The notes under the pieces are model-generated. The model saw only the letters and a list, made by a program, of their open reading frames with translations. It was not told the origin of the DNA and searched no databases. Below, piece after piece: positions 11,801 to 24,077 of a DNA stretch of 64,000 bases. Source of the stretch: Phyllostachys edulis (taxonomy: Eukaryota; Streptophyta; Magnoliopsida; Poales; Poaceae); the NCBI GenBank assembly GCA_036346405.1, contig CM070548.1:52978279-53042278 (forward strand). Direction: 5' to 3'. Numbering within the stretch: position 1 is the first letter of the stretch; every line of letters begins with the position of its first letter. A program made the translations under genes and the position numbers.

Positions 11801-12460
11801 TTATAATTTCTTTCTACGCTCCCTTAAGTTCTGGAAGCGATGAATTACAGTATCATTGGTAACTTTCCCTATTTTGCATTGCTCCATATAGCAAATAAGG
11901 CTATCTCTCAAGAAGTCATCGCTAATACGATTGCGCAAATATATTTTCACAATTTTTATGACTAAAAAGCATCTCTCAACTATAGCAGTGGCAACAGGCA
12001 AAACTAGTGTATGCTTGATCGAAGAGCTATGTTGAGCTACCGGTACTACTTTGCTAGCCTCTAATTAACGTACGTATGTTTCATGGAATCCTAGCTATGT
12101 TGAGCTACTACCGCTAGTCATGCATCAGCCAATTGTACCATTCATATTCTTATGCTTGTTTGCTTCTAGTGATGGCATGTTCGAAAACTCAAGGAGTAGT
12201 ATTCCCTATAAATTACAGCTATCTGGCGCTTGGTATGCTATCAAGACCCAAACGGATTTCGAACTCTAAGACGATGCCCGCCGGTGCCCATTGGTCGGGC
12301 CGCGATTGATTGTTCGCTAGTTGGGCCACGAGCTCGCTTCCTCAACTGGGCACCGGGCGGAATCTGCCTATCGCCACGCCACGCGCTTTGTCCGCCGACC
12401 GCCGGTCCGGTGTCCTGCGTTTTTGCTCAGGGGTGTCCCGTGTCCAGTACAGTTTATAGA

Positions 12461-12494
<34 letters not shown>

Positions 12495-15400
12495 AACGAT
12501 TTTTGGACCCGGTGTCCTGTGCACCCTGGTGGGCTTTACTGGATCCGCCCCTGGTTTAGATACATGCGCAGTACTGGTTTTGGACAGGCTTATTGGATGA
12601 CCTTACCATCTGAAAGAACACACGCTGGCCTTCTAGGCCTGCTCATGCAAGACTTGTTTAACTGATTTTTTTGTCATGACAAGTGGTATCAAGTGAATTC
12701 GTTACAACAAAGGTGTTAACCTGACATTGGACAACTTTCTTCAAAAAAAAAAAACTGTTATTTCATTTGCTCTCTCCTCCACTTTGTAGTCAGATATTTC
12801 GCCCTGTATTGCAAGTAAGAGATAGTGAGACAATATAGTTTGGTTCTCTCACTAATTCTTGATTAAATTGGCATGACAAACTATGGTTTTGTTTGGTTTC
12901 TCACATGTCATCTCTGCACCATATTCAAATCCTATCTCACAAACACATGCTCATGCAAAGTTTAAGTTCTATGAAAGAACAAAACAGAAAAAGGATGCAT
13001 CTGTACAGTTTGTTCAAGTGGAAAATTCATAGCTGAGAACCTTCAGTTACCACACAATTATGTGGAATTTTATCTCAGGGGAAAAATGTCTTGATCTGTT
13101 GATATATATGCTCTGCAGGGTATAGGTGGTGTTGGTAGTGTTGCTGCAGAGATGCTCACTAGATGTGGAATTGGACGCCTCTTGTTGTATGACTATGATA
13201 CAGTCGAGTTGGCTAACATGAATAGGCTGTTCTTTCGCCCAGATCAGGTAAGCTACCTAACAAATATGTTTATTTGGTTTTCTCCTTTCTTGTTCATAAT
13301 GGCACCCAATGCCTTTTCTTAATCTGTGGTGCAAGCGTTTTTTTTTGGCTAAAACATTGTTTACGCTCTTTTGTGGAATTGCTGGTGTTTGCTATTCTAC
13401 AAGTGCATAACCTAAATCTGGCAGCGATTCATATATAATCCATGTGCTATTGTTAGGTTGGAATGACCAAAACAGATGCCGCTGTCCAGACACTTTCTGG
13501 AATAAATCCCGATGTTGTGTTGGAGGTGAGAACTATACCCAGTATCAGTCTTTTATGTGTTAGCCTATTTCCTTCCCCAGAAAATCAATTATGTCATCTG
13601 ATTCAGTACATCTTAAGTTTTGGTAGAACAGTAGAAGACACAAAATCTAAGCCTTGCAATTTTCATCCTGAGATGTAGGCACTACTTACTTAACTTAAAC
13701 ATAATGCTGTCTACTTCCCATTACTTATTCTTCTTCCATTATGTACGTCTGACATTAAAAGAATTTGTCTTTGGTATTGTTTCCTTTTGTTTGTTTTCCT
13801 TGCTTACTCACTTGGGTGAATGTCATATGAAGCTCAAAATGTCATGTATAATTTGTTTCCTTGGACTGCATCTTTGGATGGAGTAACATACCATTGTATT
13901 CCTCCTGCTCATACGCCAACAGATGTTGACTTACTTTTTTCTCCTGCAGAGCTATTCATTGAATATTACTACTGTGAAAGGATTTGAAACATTTTTGGCA
14001 AGTCTCAAAGCCAGGAGCTCTCATGGACGTTGCACTGGGGTAGATCTTATTTTGAGCTGTGTTGATAACTATGAGGCTCGTATGGTTGTAAACCAGGTGA
14101 TTTCTTTGTGCACAATCTAAGCTGATGACCATTACATTACATCCTTGTGGTTATGCATAGAACTTTAAACATACCAGCACTCGCCCCATTCTATGCCTGA
14201 TTTAAATTTGCATGCATGGCTATGTGCTTCTTTACTATTTCATGCATTATTTGTTCTTCATACCTGCTTTTCAGGCATGCAATGAGCTTGGCCAGACATG
14301 GATGGAATCTGGTAAGTTATTATTCACATTTACTGATAATTAACCTTTTCAGAAAATACATAACTATTTTTTGATATCATGCTTATCATCAAGTATTATT
14401 TTTGTTATGCCATCATTTTATCTAATTGGATACCTTAAAGTGCATGAAAATTTTAGCCAGCCACCTTGCCTTACATAGTTGCTTTACCTTCTCTTATGTT
14501 CATATGTCCATTAGATAATCACATATTCGCATGTAGAATATACTATAGCCATCATCATTGGTTATAAAAATTAATCCATGGGCATTAGTCAAGAGGTACA
14601 TTTAAGAGGGAAACTCTTGTTCTGTTAGAATTTTACTTTACTGCTTAACATGTTGTAAGGCTGCACAAGCTGGTTTGATGGTATTATGGATAGAAGATGC
14701 AAATCTAGATCATGTCTTGTTGGTTTGGAAAATAGTGTGGAGCATACTATTGAAATGTGAGATGCTATATTTGTGTAATTGTGTACCATTTAAGATTGCA
14801 TTTCATGCAAATACATATGCATTCTTAAATCTGTGTTGCAGCAGCAAGTACAGATTAAAGCTTGCTGAGTTATTATTTTTCCTGAATAACTCATAATGAA
14901 AAGTTGCATACCTTTGAAATACCTTCTTCATTCTATTCATAATAATCTCATCAATGTGAACTGCAAGTAACACGAGAGCATCATGTATAGGTGTCTCGGA
15001 AGACGCTGTTTCTGGTCATATACAACTACTGGTTCCTGGTGAAACTGCATGTTTTGCATGCGCTCCTCCATTGGTTTGTTCATATCAATCTTATATTTGC
15101 TACTCTGGCTTAGTGTGTTCTTGTGCATTTGATTGTTTTAGATTGTGGATCTCCATTTCATATCGGCAGTTTATTTCTGATTTTTTTATTTGAATGGTTG
15201 GTCCGGCTAGATAAAGATGTCCCTATACACTACCAGTATTTGTCTTTCTATTTCTACACTCCTTGCTAACCTGTTTGTAGTACCTCTACTTATAGGTTGT
15301 AGCATCTGGAGTGGACGAGCGTACTCTTAAGCGAGAAGGTGTTTGTGCTGCCTCTTTGCCAACTACAATGGTGAGGGTTCTATTGTTTCCCCTTTTATTT

Positions 15401-17374
15401 TGTTTTTGTCATTGTCTCATCAAACAAAATTTTCTCAATGCTATGTGGAAGCTTGAATCAGATGATTGTTACATTACATTTGTTTACCTGCTTAGCAACT
15501 TATTTTGGCTAAAAATATATTTTGTTTGAGACCCACCTGTTAAAAGTATTTTAACATCTACTGTATTTTTTACTCCCAGTAATGTGTAGTATCCCACTTG
15601 CATCCAATACACTCCTATATTACTTGACTTTTCTTTTCAATTATTCTCTGCGTTGTTGGAAACTACTGCGATGCAGTGCGCAAAGCGCTTCATGATTGAA
15701 CACTACCGCCCAAGTGAGAGGGCATTTTAGTACTCATTACTCCTAGTCTCCTAAATATAGGGTTGTTATTTCAGTCTAAACCGAAATTCCTCCTGTCCCC
15801 ATCTGTTTTGACTGATGAACATGTTGTTTGCAGGGTGTTGTTGCTGGCCTCCTGGTCCAGAATGCTCTGAAATATTTGTTGAAGTTTGGACAAGTTTCCC
15901 CTTACTTGGTAATTACTTGAATCTAACTGCGGTAGTCCAGCAAACTTCGTTGATGTGTTTTTTACTTTTCTTGACATTAAGTTGGGGAGGCAATTTTCTT
16001 TTAATCTGTTGGATTATAAATACTATTCTGTTAGCTTTCTATGCTCTCATTATTATGTTTCCTGTTTAAAGGTGCAACACCTGATTTTTTTTTCGGGGGA
16101 CGGGGAGATATCTGATGTAATTTTGGGCTGAAAAAGTTGCACTGTTTCAGGCTTGTGGCACATGTTGATCCAGCATACTCATCTTGACATCCTGAACAAT
16201 TGCTGGTTTTTAAAATCTTGTCATGTCTTCTTGATTGTGCAGGGATATAATTCGCTTAAGGATTATTTCCCAACAATGGAAATGAGACCAAATCCACAGT
16301 GTTCAAATCCAGCATGTGTTCAGAGACAGGTGTTTCTCTTTTTCCACACTTTCTTGCTATTTGTATTAGTTGAGATGGTGAAGGATTCCTAATGGTGTGC
16401 ATCATTTGTAGAAAGAATTTATGCAAACAAAACCTGCTAGAGATGCAGCAGCAAAGGCTAAGATGGAAGCTGAAGCGTCACCAGTAAATGAATGTCCTGT
16501 CCACCTAGATAATGAGTGGAACATTAGGTACATCATTCCACGTTGAGTAGCGTACTTTATCACCTTAAATCTTTTAGCCCACCCCCATACTGATTGAATT
16601 TCCTTGATGGAAACAAACAAATGTGTAGCAACTCTTCTTAAAAAATGTGGTTACTACCAAGAAGTAAGAAGAGAGAATTAGGATACCACTTTCTGATCCA
16701 TCATTGTAGTGATTTACCGCAGACATTATGCTAACCGTTTCAGTTCAGTATTTCAGTGGGTATTCCATTGCTAATGGAGCTAATAGGATAGTGGTGTGCT
16801 CAGGGAACACTTTGTACGGTTGTACCCCATGTTCATTTCTTAGTAGTTAGTACCCCACTTTCGCAGGATTGGTGTTTGAAAATGTTGTCCAGGGGAGTCA
16901 ACGAGTGTTTATGCCTAGCTTGAACTATTATTTTTGTTAATTTAGGATTCAGAAACTAGTCTGCTAGGGCTTGATCGCTGATCTCATTGTATTTCCAAGA
17001 GCTTGCTTTTCTACTGTAAAGCATCTTGGCCTGCTTGATGAATAAATATTCATTAAAGAAGCTGTGCAAACCTTCTAACTTATATTGTTTATTCTTATCC
17101 AGTGTTGTTGATGATAGTGACATAGCCATACCAATAGTTAGCACTGCAGGTAAATCAAATGCTCAGAACAAAGTATTTTCTTAATTTATTGTTCTCTTGA
17201 CGCCTTTAACACGAAATGAAATGAAATTATACAGATAGCCTTCCAGAAGGTCTTGTCCGCGAACTTCCAACCGCTGATTCCTATCCAGAACCACTTGCTC
17301 CAGCGACCTCCGGTGGTATTGATGATGATCTTGAGGAGCTCCAGCGGCAACTTGATGCGCTAAACTCGTCTTAG
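8845..17374 (+). CDS. UBA5: UFM1-activating enzyme UBA5 (14 coding exons)
   Basis: E1 enzyme that adenylates UFM1 and passes it, through a cysteine thioester, to the E2 UFC1. Ufmylation serves ER-bound ribosomes, ER stress and ER-phagy (family knowledge). Exons read at 8845-8922, 9013-9081, 9221-9334, 13119-13247, 13457-13525, 13950-14096, 14275-14311, 14991-15073, 15296-15370, 15834-15908, 16243-16329, 16412-16527, 17103-17149, 17235-17374; every intron is GT-AG and phases join cleanly to 421 residues. Visible motifs: DSNPYSRLMALQRMG near 56-70; nucleotide loop GIGGVGS at 88-94; DYDTVELANMNR; CFAC (Cys235, Cys238) with Cys312 and Cys317 as the zinc site; catalytic Cys259 in EGVCAASLPTT; a UFM1-interacting stretch around DNEWNI (354-359); and a C-terminal acidic helix (LEELQRQLDAL) that in the family binds UFC1. 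The start has no rival upstream in frame. Intron 3 is swollen by a hAT insertion. No coding damage is seen. Confidence 0.96.
9805..11530 (-). mobile_element. Ty3/gypsy LTR-gag-protease fragment inside the hAT
   Basis: On the - strand: a probable LTR piece (about 11530-11177), a primer-site-like AGTATCGAGTTCC near 11162-11174, gag from ATG 11104 (with PPRFQKMDFPKYDGKTDP near 10930), a decayed zinc-knuckle region near 10300 (LSVAEMEERR), then an aspartic-protease-like region (10110-9900) and its end near 9810-9850 (WLATLGPILWDFGQLSLSF). The frame changes several times. Reverse transcriptase, RNase H and integrase are absent. No target duplication was found, so it may have been captured by the hAT or be an eroded insertion. 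Confidence 0.75.
11801..12001 (-). pseudogene. hAT transposase C-terminal dimerisation region, remnant
   Basis: A 66-residue open frame reads PVATAIVERCFLVIKIVK, LRNRISDDFLRDSLICY and VIHRFQNLRERRKK, the conserved hATC dimerisation block near the C-terminus of zinc-finger/hAT transposases (in the family, typically PVATA.VERSFS followed by LRN.M.D..L.D.L). It is on the - strand within the hAT element defined by inverted repeats at 9714 and 12553. The catalytic domain and BED finger upstream (higher coordinates) are not recognisable. Non-functional remnant. Confidence 0.85.
12463..12491. repeat. (AT)n microsatellite in the hAT element
   Basis: Uninterrupted AT dinucleotide run of about 14 units, about 50 bp from the right inverted repeat of the hAT. 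Confidence 0.95.
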
Positions 17375-17750
17375 GCTTGCGTAAAGCTGGTTCATCAGCA
17401 TTAGCTCGGCCTCTCCCCAAGCCCCAACGTGGGATGGGAAAACCGGGTCAGATTCTGTTGTTGTTTGTGTCTGTTCTGACAGAATTAGCAGTCTCACAGG
17501 ATATAACCTCTATTCATACTAATGAAGCAAAGGAAAAAAACGATAACTGTACTGTTTCGAGTTTTGACACACAATTTTCGTTGATAATGTAGATTTATGA
17601 GGCAGGGAGTGCGTTGGTAACAAATGTCGATACATTGTTGTTATGCGCGGATAAGAATTGATCTATCAAAAAAAGCTTATAAAAACAAGTAATTTTCAGA
17701 GATTTGTCAGGAACAGTGACAGCATGTTGTGTGTTAGACTAGACGGCCAT
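17375..17750 (+). other. UBA5 3' untranslated region and downstream flank
   Basis: Begins after the TAG at 17372-17374. A TTGTTTGTGTCTGTT tract near 17459-17474 and AATGAA at 17521-17526 resemble plant far- and near-upstream polyadenylation signals. No canonical AATAAA is present, so the cleavage site is not placed. Confidence 0.4.
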
Positions 17751-18371
17751 GTACATGTTCTCCCCTCGTATGTATTTATTGCTTCCTGCGATCTCTAACC
17801 TCGTCAATCAAATTGAGCAACAGATATTCCTCGCTAAAGCTGACGAATGGGGAAAGGTGGTTTTGGGTTATCTTGTGTATCCTCGAACCATCAAAGTTTT
17901 TCTAGCGTGGCGACAACCGCACAAAAAAATCAAGCAAGTGACCGCTACAGAAAAAAATACCCGTGCCTGTACCCCAAATTTTTTTATAAAAAATTGCAAA
18001 AAGGGTTTCCTTTTTTGCTCCCATCATTGCAAGATTCAGCGGTTCAGCTTCAGCCTCAGCCACCATTGCATCTCCCAGTTTAATGCTAGGAGAATGACCG
18101 GGCTAATACAAAACAAGGCGATTAGAGCCATGTGACGAAGTGAGGGAGGCCCCATGACCGGGTCGTTCCGTTTCTGCTTACCTCACCAACCTGCATGCAG
18201 TAAACAACAAAAGCGACGGAGATACATGGAAGATACGTACTCTACGAAACGTGAAGCTCTGGGGAGGAAGGAAGATATATACTACCTTTTTTTTTAATAG
18301 AGAGGGCCTTCAATGGACAAATGAATGCAGAGAATTGATTACTTGCTTTACATGCCTTAAGGGTGTCCTAA
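17751..18371. other. Intergenic, no feature recognised
   Basis: Short open frames here have no conserved domain and overlap one another. Nothing beyond AT-rich intergenic sequence can be supported. The last 10 bases are the left copy of the SINE target duplication. Confidence 0.5.
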
Positions 18372-18601
18372 CTAGGGTAACCACCTATTGGTGGGGTGGT
18401 AGAGTTGTTGGTATACGATTTCACTCACCAGAGTTTAAATTTTGGTGTCCACTTATTATACGCACATGATTACGCTTCAGTAGAAATTTTGTGAGGTCTT
18501 AGATGTATCCTTGGCCTCTATCTGTCTAAGCATGTGCTAAGGGGTGCACTCGCGCATGTGTGTGCATGTGGTATGCGTCTTCCTTGTAATCGTAAAAAAA
18601 A
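18372..18601 (+). mobile_element. tRNA-derived SINE (p-SINE-like)
   Basis: About 230 bp, ending in an A8 tail. It is flanked by a 10-bp duplication GGTGTCCTAA at 18362-18371 and 18602-18611. The left part (GGTGGTAGAGTTGTTGGTAT then CACTCACCAGAGTTTAAATT) has the layout of tRNA-like A and B boxes in grass SINEs, although the B box (consensus GGTTCGANTCC) is decayed. The duplication and A-tail support retroposition. Assignment to p-SINE rather than another grass SINE family is inference. Confidence 0.75.
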
Positions 18602-18659
18602 GGTGTCCTAAATAGCAAGGGAGGGCCACATTAGCTACCTAGGTTGGTCCTAATGACCC

Positions 18660-19260
18660 TTTGACACAATTATAACACCCTAGTCCAAAATCCTTTCTAT
18701 GCCTAGTCCACCGTGGGGCGGACCCGAAGTGACTCGTCTTCGAATCAACTTTGGTTGGGGTTCGAAAAAGGAAACCCAATAAGTATTATATGCTACTACA
18801 ACTCACTTTAGATAAGCAATGTGGGATCAATCCTACCATCACAGCTACACTTGGGTCACATGGACCGCACACTAATAGCCCTTTAAGGGCTGACACCCTT
18901 GGCAACACACCACATACGCGATAAATGCCTAAAACCACTCGTCGGTACACATATGTGCCGTGTGCTCTCTACGGGCACATACGCTCATGCAATGAATGTT
19001 GGTTCTGTGATATCATTTGTAATACTTTGACCCAAAATCCACTCTATGCCTAGCCCACCATATGACGGACCCACACACATATAAAACTCCACTTATATTT
19101 TCGTTCTCGCTTAATATAAAAGGGTTAACCAGAAAGTGCTACGTTTGAACCCAACAAGTATTATATGCTACTACAACTCACTTTTGATAAGCAATGTGTG
19201 ACTTATCCCACCATCACGACTCCACTTGGGCCATATGGGCCGCACACTTAATAGGCTGGC
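18660..19260 (+). repeat. Diverged direct duplication, period about 375 bp
   Basis: A block near 18668-18895 recurs near 19025-19258. Shared landmarks are CTATGCCTAG, AAGTATTATATGCTACTACA (about 18780 and 19156), GATAAGCAATGTG and GGCCGCACACT/GGACCGCACACT. The second copy carries extra sequence (ATAAAACTCCACTTATATT). No coding potential. The origin is unknown. Confidence 0.75.
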
Positions 19261-19428
19261 GCATTACAACAACTAAAATAAACTATATATACAAGTTTAG
19301 ATATGTCTCCAGATACTCTATGTAAAACACACCATTTCCTTAAACTCCTAGTCCACCAAGTTGAATTGAACCTAACCATAGAACAAGAGGTTACAACCAA
19401 AAGGTTCTACGAATCACTCAGCATGAGA

Positions 19429-21915
19429 TTTTTTTTTTGAGAACACGCAAAAGCTTTGCGCGTCATTTCATTAAGTAGAGATCACACCAATTACAAAGAG
19501 CACTGAGAAAAAAACAGGACGAAGGGAACAACAGAGGAAGAAACGAAAACAAATGAAACTACAAACCACCAAAAAAAAGGGATAAACCCCGAGCAAAACG
19601 AATTACTCCTGAAACGGAAGCGCCTCCAAACAACAGCCACCCGCCTTGACGAGATCTTCAGAAATACGATTAACCAAAGTATGGAATTCTGTATGGTCTT
19701 GGTCGAAGATCCTGAGATTCTGTTCTCTCCAAATCATCCAAGACACTAAGATGATGCATGAGTCAAGGCACTTTTTTTTTCCTCGGAGCTTGGCACGCTT
19801 AGTTAACCAAAAATCAGCAATATTTCCCTGTCCGACTGGGACGAAGCAACGAAGGCCCAGACGTGAAAAGAATTGCCCCCAAATCTGTGCTGTAACCGCG
19901 CAACCTACAATGAGGTGATCTATTGTCTCCAGCGAGTGAAGGAAAAAAAACACACTCCCCTTGGTTTTGAAGACCGTGTCGCTAAAGCCGATCGGCCGTC
20001 CAACACCGACGACGAATAACAAGCCAAAGAAAGATTTTACACTTAAGCGGTGCCCAAGACCTCCAAAGAGCATCTTTATGGCCAAAGAGGGAGGATCCAA
20101 CGAAGAAAGCCTTGTAAACCGAACGAGAAGAGTACAGTCCGGAGGCCTCCTAGCGCTAGATGACAGTGTTTTGTCGGCCAGGCACTATGCTGAAATTCTG
20201 TAGTATATCCCACAGTTTCAAAAATTCTGCAATGGCCTGCAAGTCCAGACCGCCAACAATGTCTGAAACCCAAGCTCCGTTACTCAAACCTGCAGCCACT
20301 GATCTAGAGCACTTGATGGAACAGGGAATCGAAGTCACTAAAGAAGGTGCCAATGAGGGAATGCTACAACCATCCAACCATTTGTCAGACCAAAATAAGT
20401 AATCCTCACTGTTGCCCAATTTGACTGAAATGGAGTTCTGAAATAAATCCTATTCAGCTTTGCTAGCTACACAAAGAAGACCCTACCAGGGCTTGGAAGT
20501 CCAAGATCTCTGAAGCCACAACTAGCGAAGCCGTAACGCACTGCCGAGCAATCTGAGATTGTAGATGCCTAGTTCCCCATACTCCACCGGTCTGCACATC
20601 GATGTCCAAGCAACCTGACAATCGCCTCCGGAGACCGACTCGGTGCCTTTCCACAGAAAAGCTCGCCTCCGTTTATCAATTTGTTTCAGAACCCACACCG
20701 GTGGTTCCAGTGCCATGAGGTGGTAGATTGGCATTGCCGTGATAACACTCTTGATCAACACCAGCCTCCCTTCGGACGAAAGCATGCGTGCCTGCCAAGA
20801 TGCCAATCGGCTTGCAATTTTGTCTAACAATGGTTGAAAGTCTCCCTTGGTGGGTTTCCACAAAGAGAGAGGGAGGCCCAAATACTTACAGGGGAAGTCT
20901 TTCTGGGAGCAAGGCAAAACATCCGCGATGAGTTAGAGGTGATGCTTTGAACAACGGATTGGCGCTATAGAGCTTTTGGCAAGGTTAGAGTGGAGTCCCG
21001 AGGCCTCACCGAACAATTGAAGGATCTCTTTGATTGCAATTAGGTCGGTGACAACTGGGGTGAGGAAGAGGGCCACATCATCCGCGTAGAGGGACAGACG
21101 ATGTGGAATACCTTAAGGACCCCCGACCGTAGCCAAAAGAGACAAATTTTCAGCGCTATGTATAAGGTTGTTGAGGATATCCATTGCCAAAACAAAAAGC
21201 ATCGGCGAGAGTGGGTCGCCTTGACGCAACCCACGACTATGTCGAAAGGCTTTACCTGGCCAGCCATTTAGAAGAACCCTAGAAGATGATATGGACAACA
21301 AGGCAACTATCCATCTGCACCAAGTGGGGCCAAACCCCTTGCGACTGAGGACCTCTAGTAAAAACGGCCAAGAAAGCGAGTCAAAAGCGTGCGCTATATC
21401 CAATTTGAGCAACAAACTGGGCTTCTTTCATTGGTGTAGTGTCCTCGCCGAGAGCCTTACCAGATTGAAGTTATCTTGAATGGACCGGCGTTTGATGAAA
21501 GAAGACTGGTTAGGCGCGACCACTGAAGCCAAACACGGTGACAACCTTCTGGCAAGAACTTTGGAAACAAGTTTTGTAAAGCTATGCAATAAGCTAATTG
21601 GATGGAAGTCTTTGGGTTCTTGAGCCGCTGGCTTCTTTGGCACTAGGGCGACGAGTGCCTGGTTCAGTCAGTGGAAATTGTGACCCCCCAAATGACCTAA
21701 ATGAAGGAATGCTGTGACTGTCATCCTTGATGATGCCCCAGCAGGTCTGATAGAACAATGTAGTGAACCCATCCAGCCCCGGCGCCTTGTCAGACGGCAT
21801 GCTTTTGATAGCCGCCCAGATTTCTTCTTTTGTGAATTGGGCCTTCAACTCCGAAAGGTCAGCAGTAGTAACAACAAGGTAATTCAGATCTAGTGCGTGT
21901 GAGATTTTAACCACG
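19429..21915 (-). mobile_element. 5'-truncated L1-type LINE
   Basis: On the - strand the order is: reverse transcriptase from about 21915 (SDKAPGLDGFT near 21790; HPISLLHSFTKLVSKVLA near 21570; DIAHAFDSLSW near 21390; GLRQGDPLSPMLFV near 21210), the catalytic YADD near 21070-21085 (intact), a thumb/connection region (20917-20522, FPCKYLGLPLS), and a zf-RVT-like C-terminus (20100-19603). The element ends with a short 3' region and an A-tail, seen as T10 at 19429-19438. Frameshifts separate the blocks. ORF1 and the endonuclease are missing, the usual 5' truncation from incomplete target-primed reverse transcription. Non-functional. Confidence 0.9.
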
Positions 21916-23562
21916 GAGGTTCTACTCGATTCCCTAACACAATGTTACCAATATCTTTAGAGATGTTACTACTCTCTCCTATACTATATTTCTTCTGGCT
22001 TACGGATCGACTTACAAAAAAAAATTACTCCTAAAGGGTCGAGTCTTGAGTGTGCGTTTCTACATGGTTTAAGGGGTGGCTACAAAGAAACCTAGAACAC
22101 CCTCTTTCGGCCATCTAGTGTTGGCAAGAGGCCGACGCATTCTCAACTTCGACTGAAACCCCTGTAATTCACAATTGGTGTGGATTATCGTGGCCAATAT
22201 ACTAATCGTTTTGGAAACAATGCATGTGATTCTACTAATTGCGCTGAGACTACTTCTTATTCACAAGTTGCCAAGAGGCTGGTTGATCTAAAAGGAGCAT
22301 AATTTACCACTCTACAGCTCAATTCATTACTTTAAAAAGGAGAATCCAGTCAACTACGAGTATTTTTTACGTAGGGGCCAATGGAGAACTGCATGTCTTT
22401 ATATCAAGCAAAGAAGCAGAATTGACCATGTGGTTTGGTCCTAGATGAGGTCATGAACAATTGACATCGTTGTCAAAGAGTTTAGAGAGTTAGATTTTTG
22501 TTTTGCAAAAACTGCCTACGGTCAGGAGACAGGCGGTTACTAGTGGTGCAATCTTTTGGGGAATGGGCATCAAATACGGTCCAATGGTTAAAGTATAGTT
22601 ATTGAAGTGAAAAAGAAGCATAATTCGAGGAAGGAAAAAGTAGACTCTTATTCATCCATCTAGTCGCTAACACGGTCCAACGGTTGAAGTATACTTGCCC
22701 AGCTGCGCTCGGTTAGCTAGGGCTCTATTTCTGCTATGCCTACTTGTCCACGTCAAAACCAAGTGCCGACACTTCATGCATGTATGGTTCCCGTTGATCC
22801 TCGCCAAAAAAAGGTGTATGTGGATTCAGTGATTATTCTCTTCCCTTTCAGCGTAATTAACATAGATGCCTAGCGTACGTGGTGGTTTCTCATCCCCAAC
22901 ACAATTCTTAGCATTAACCTAATTGTGTGTTTTTTTTCTTTTTTCGCTACTGAAAAATAACACGTAGGAATCATATCATCTAAAGGATGCAAGTTTATCA
23001 TTTAAAGATCCGATCGACCTTGGAGATTCGATCATGTAGCTATAGCTAGCTCTTTGTGAAGAATCTCTAAAATTACATTTTTTTTAGAGAGCTCTAAACT
23101 CTCATTCACGTTGTGTGAATCACTGAATCCACATTCCACAGCGACCACTAGCTACAGTACTATAATTTCTCTCTTTTATGTCATCTGGATGGGAGAAAGG
23201 GACGTTGGTAAATTCCGAGAGTCTGCATATATGTATAAATGTTTTTTTTAAATCCCGAAGGATTTATCAACAAATTAATGAACTATTAGTTGAGTTAATA
23301 AATTGGTAAACCTATGCTGCCTATCTACTAGCTAGCATAAATCTATACTGTTGCTCATTCAAGTTCACTTCTCTATACTTTTCTGTATTGTCATGTTTAT
23401 ATACATGTAATTCCTGTGTTTCAAACAAGCCTCGAGGTTTTGTCGGTACGCATAGGACTGCATCAATTCCTGTGGAGATGATACCACACGTATCAACTGG
23501 TAACACCCCTAGTTTCCTTTTCTTTTTTGTAAATTAATAATGTGTTGTCGATAGAAAGTGTT
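21916..23562. other. Intergenic, no feature recognised
   Basis: AT-rich sequence with scattered homopolymers and only short open frames without domains. I see no RNA gene, inverted repeat or LTR boundary that can be defended. Confidence 0.5.
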
Positions 23563-23681
23563 GTGTCGGTATCGCACACAGCAGAACCGGTCCAAGAAGA
23601 AGGGCTATCCAAATTAATCAGTGTCGGTATCGCACGCAGCAGAACCGGTCCAAGAAGAAGAAGGGCTATCCAAATTAATCA
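23563..23681 (+). repeat. Tandem duplication of about 60 bp
   Basis: Copy one is 23563-23620 and copy two 23621-23681. Both begin GTGTCGGTATCGCAC and end CAAATTAATCA. They differ by one substitution and a 3-base AAG insertion in copy two, implying a recent event. Confidence 0.92.
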
Positions 23682-24077
23682 ACCCATCAATTGATTTGAG
23701 CAAAGTCAAATTAAGGCAACAAACTATATTATATTATGAGAAAATTGCGCTGCAGATTCCTGAACTTGCGAGGATGTGCCACTTAGCTCTATGAACTTGT
23801 ATTTTACTTTCTCAGGCTTTGAACTTGCGAGGTGTGCCATTTAGCTTACTGAACTTGCGTTGAAGTAAAGTTCATCGGATGCGATGCTGGCGACTTCGTC
23901 CCTTCTGAGTCAGGTAGACTCATCGCTGTCCTGTTTCGGTCGTATTTATTGTCCTGTCATCTCACGTCGACAAAAACGGATTCTTCGGGCCAGGGAACGC
24001 ACCGTGCTCGCGTCTTCGTCGGAGCTCCACTATGACAGCTTACCGCCGCCCTCGCCCTTACCTCCTCTGAGTCGGCC

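Larger units (their letters stand above)
9714..12553 (-). mobile_element. hAT transposon in UBA5 intron 3
   Basis: Perfect 15-bp terminal inverted repeats, CAGGGGCGGATCCAG at 9714-9728 and its complement at 12539-12553. They are flanked by a perfect 8-bp duplication, GTTTAGAT, at 9706-9713 and 12554-12561. CAGGG-type ends with an 8-bp duplication define hAT elements. A C-terminal hAT transposase remnant lies on the - strand at 11801-12001. Most of the left half is a Ty3/gypsy fragment. It occupies 2840 of the 3784 bases of intron 3 and lies well away from both splice sites. Not autonomous as it stands, because only the tail of the transposase is recognisable. Confidence 0.95.

Noticed and set aside
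13463..16392. Several 60-80 codon open frames within UBA5
   Set aside because: They run from exons into introns in frames that disagree with the spliced protein; they are intron read-through.
17749..18135. 128-codon open frame downstream of UBA5
   Set aside because: No domain, overlaps another frame of similar length, and has no promoter or splice evidence.
18372..18601. Possible tRNA gene
   Set aside because: Box-like motifs exist but are decayed, no cloverleaf can be drawn, and the A-tail with target duplication shows a SINE.
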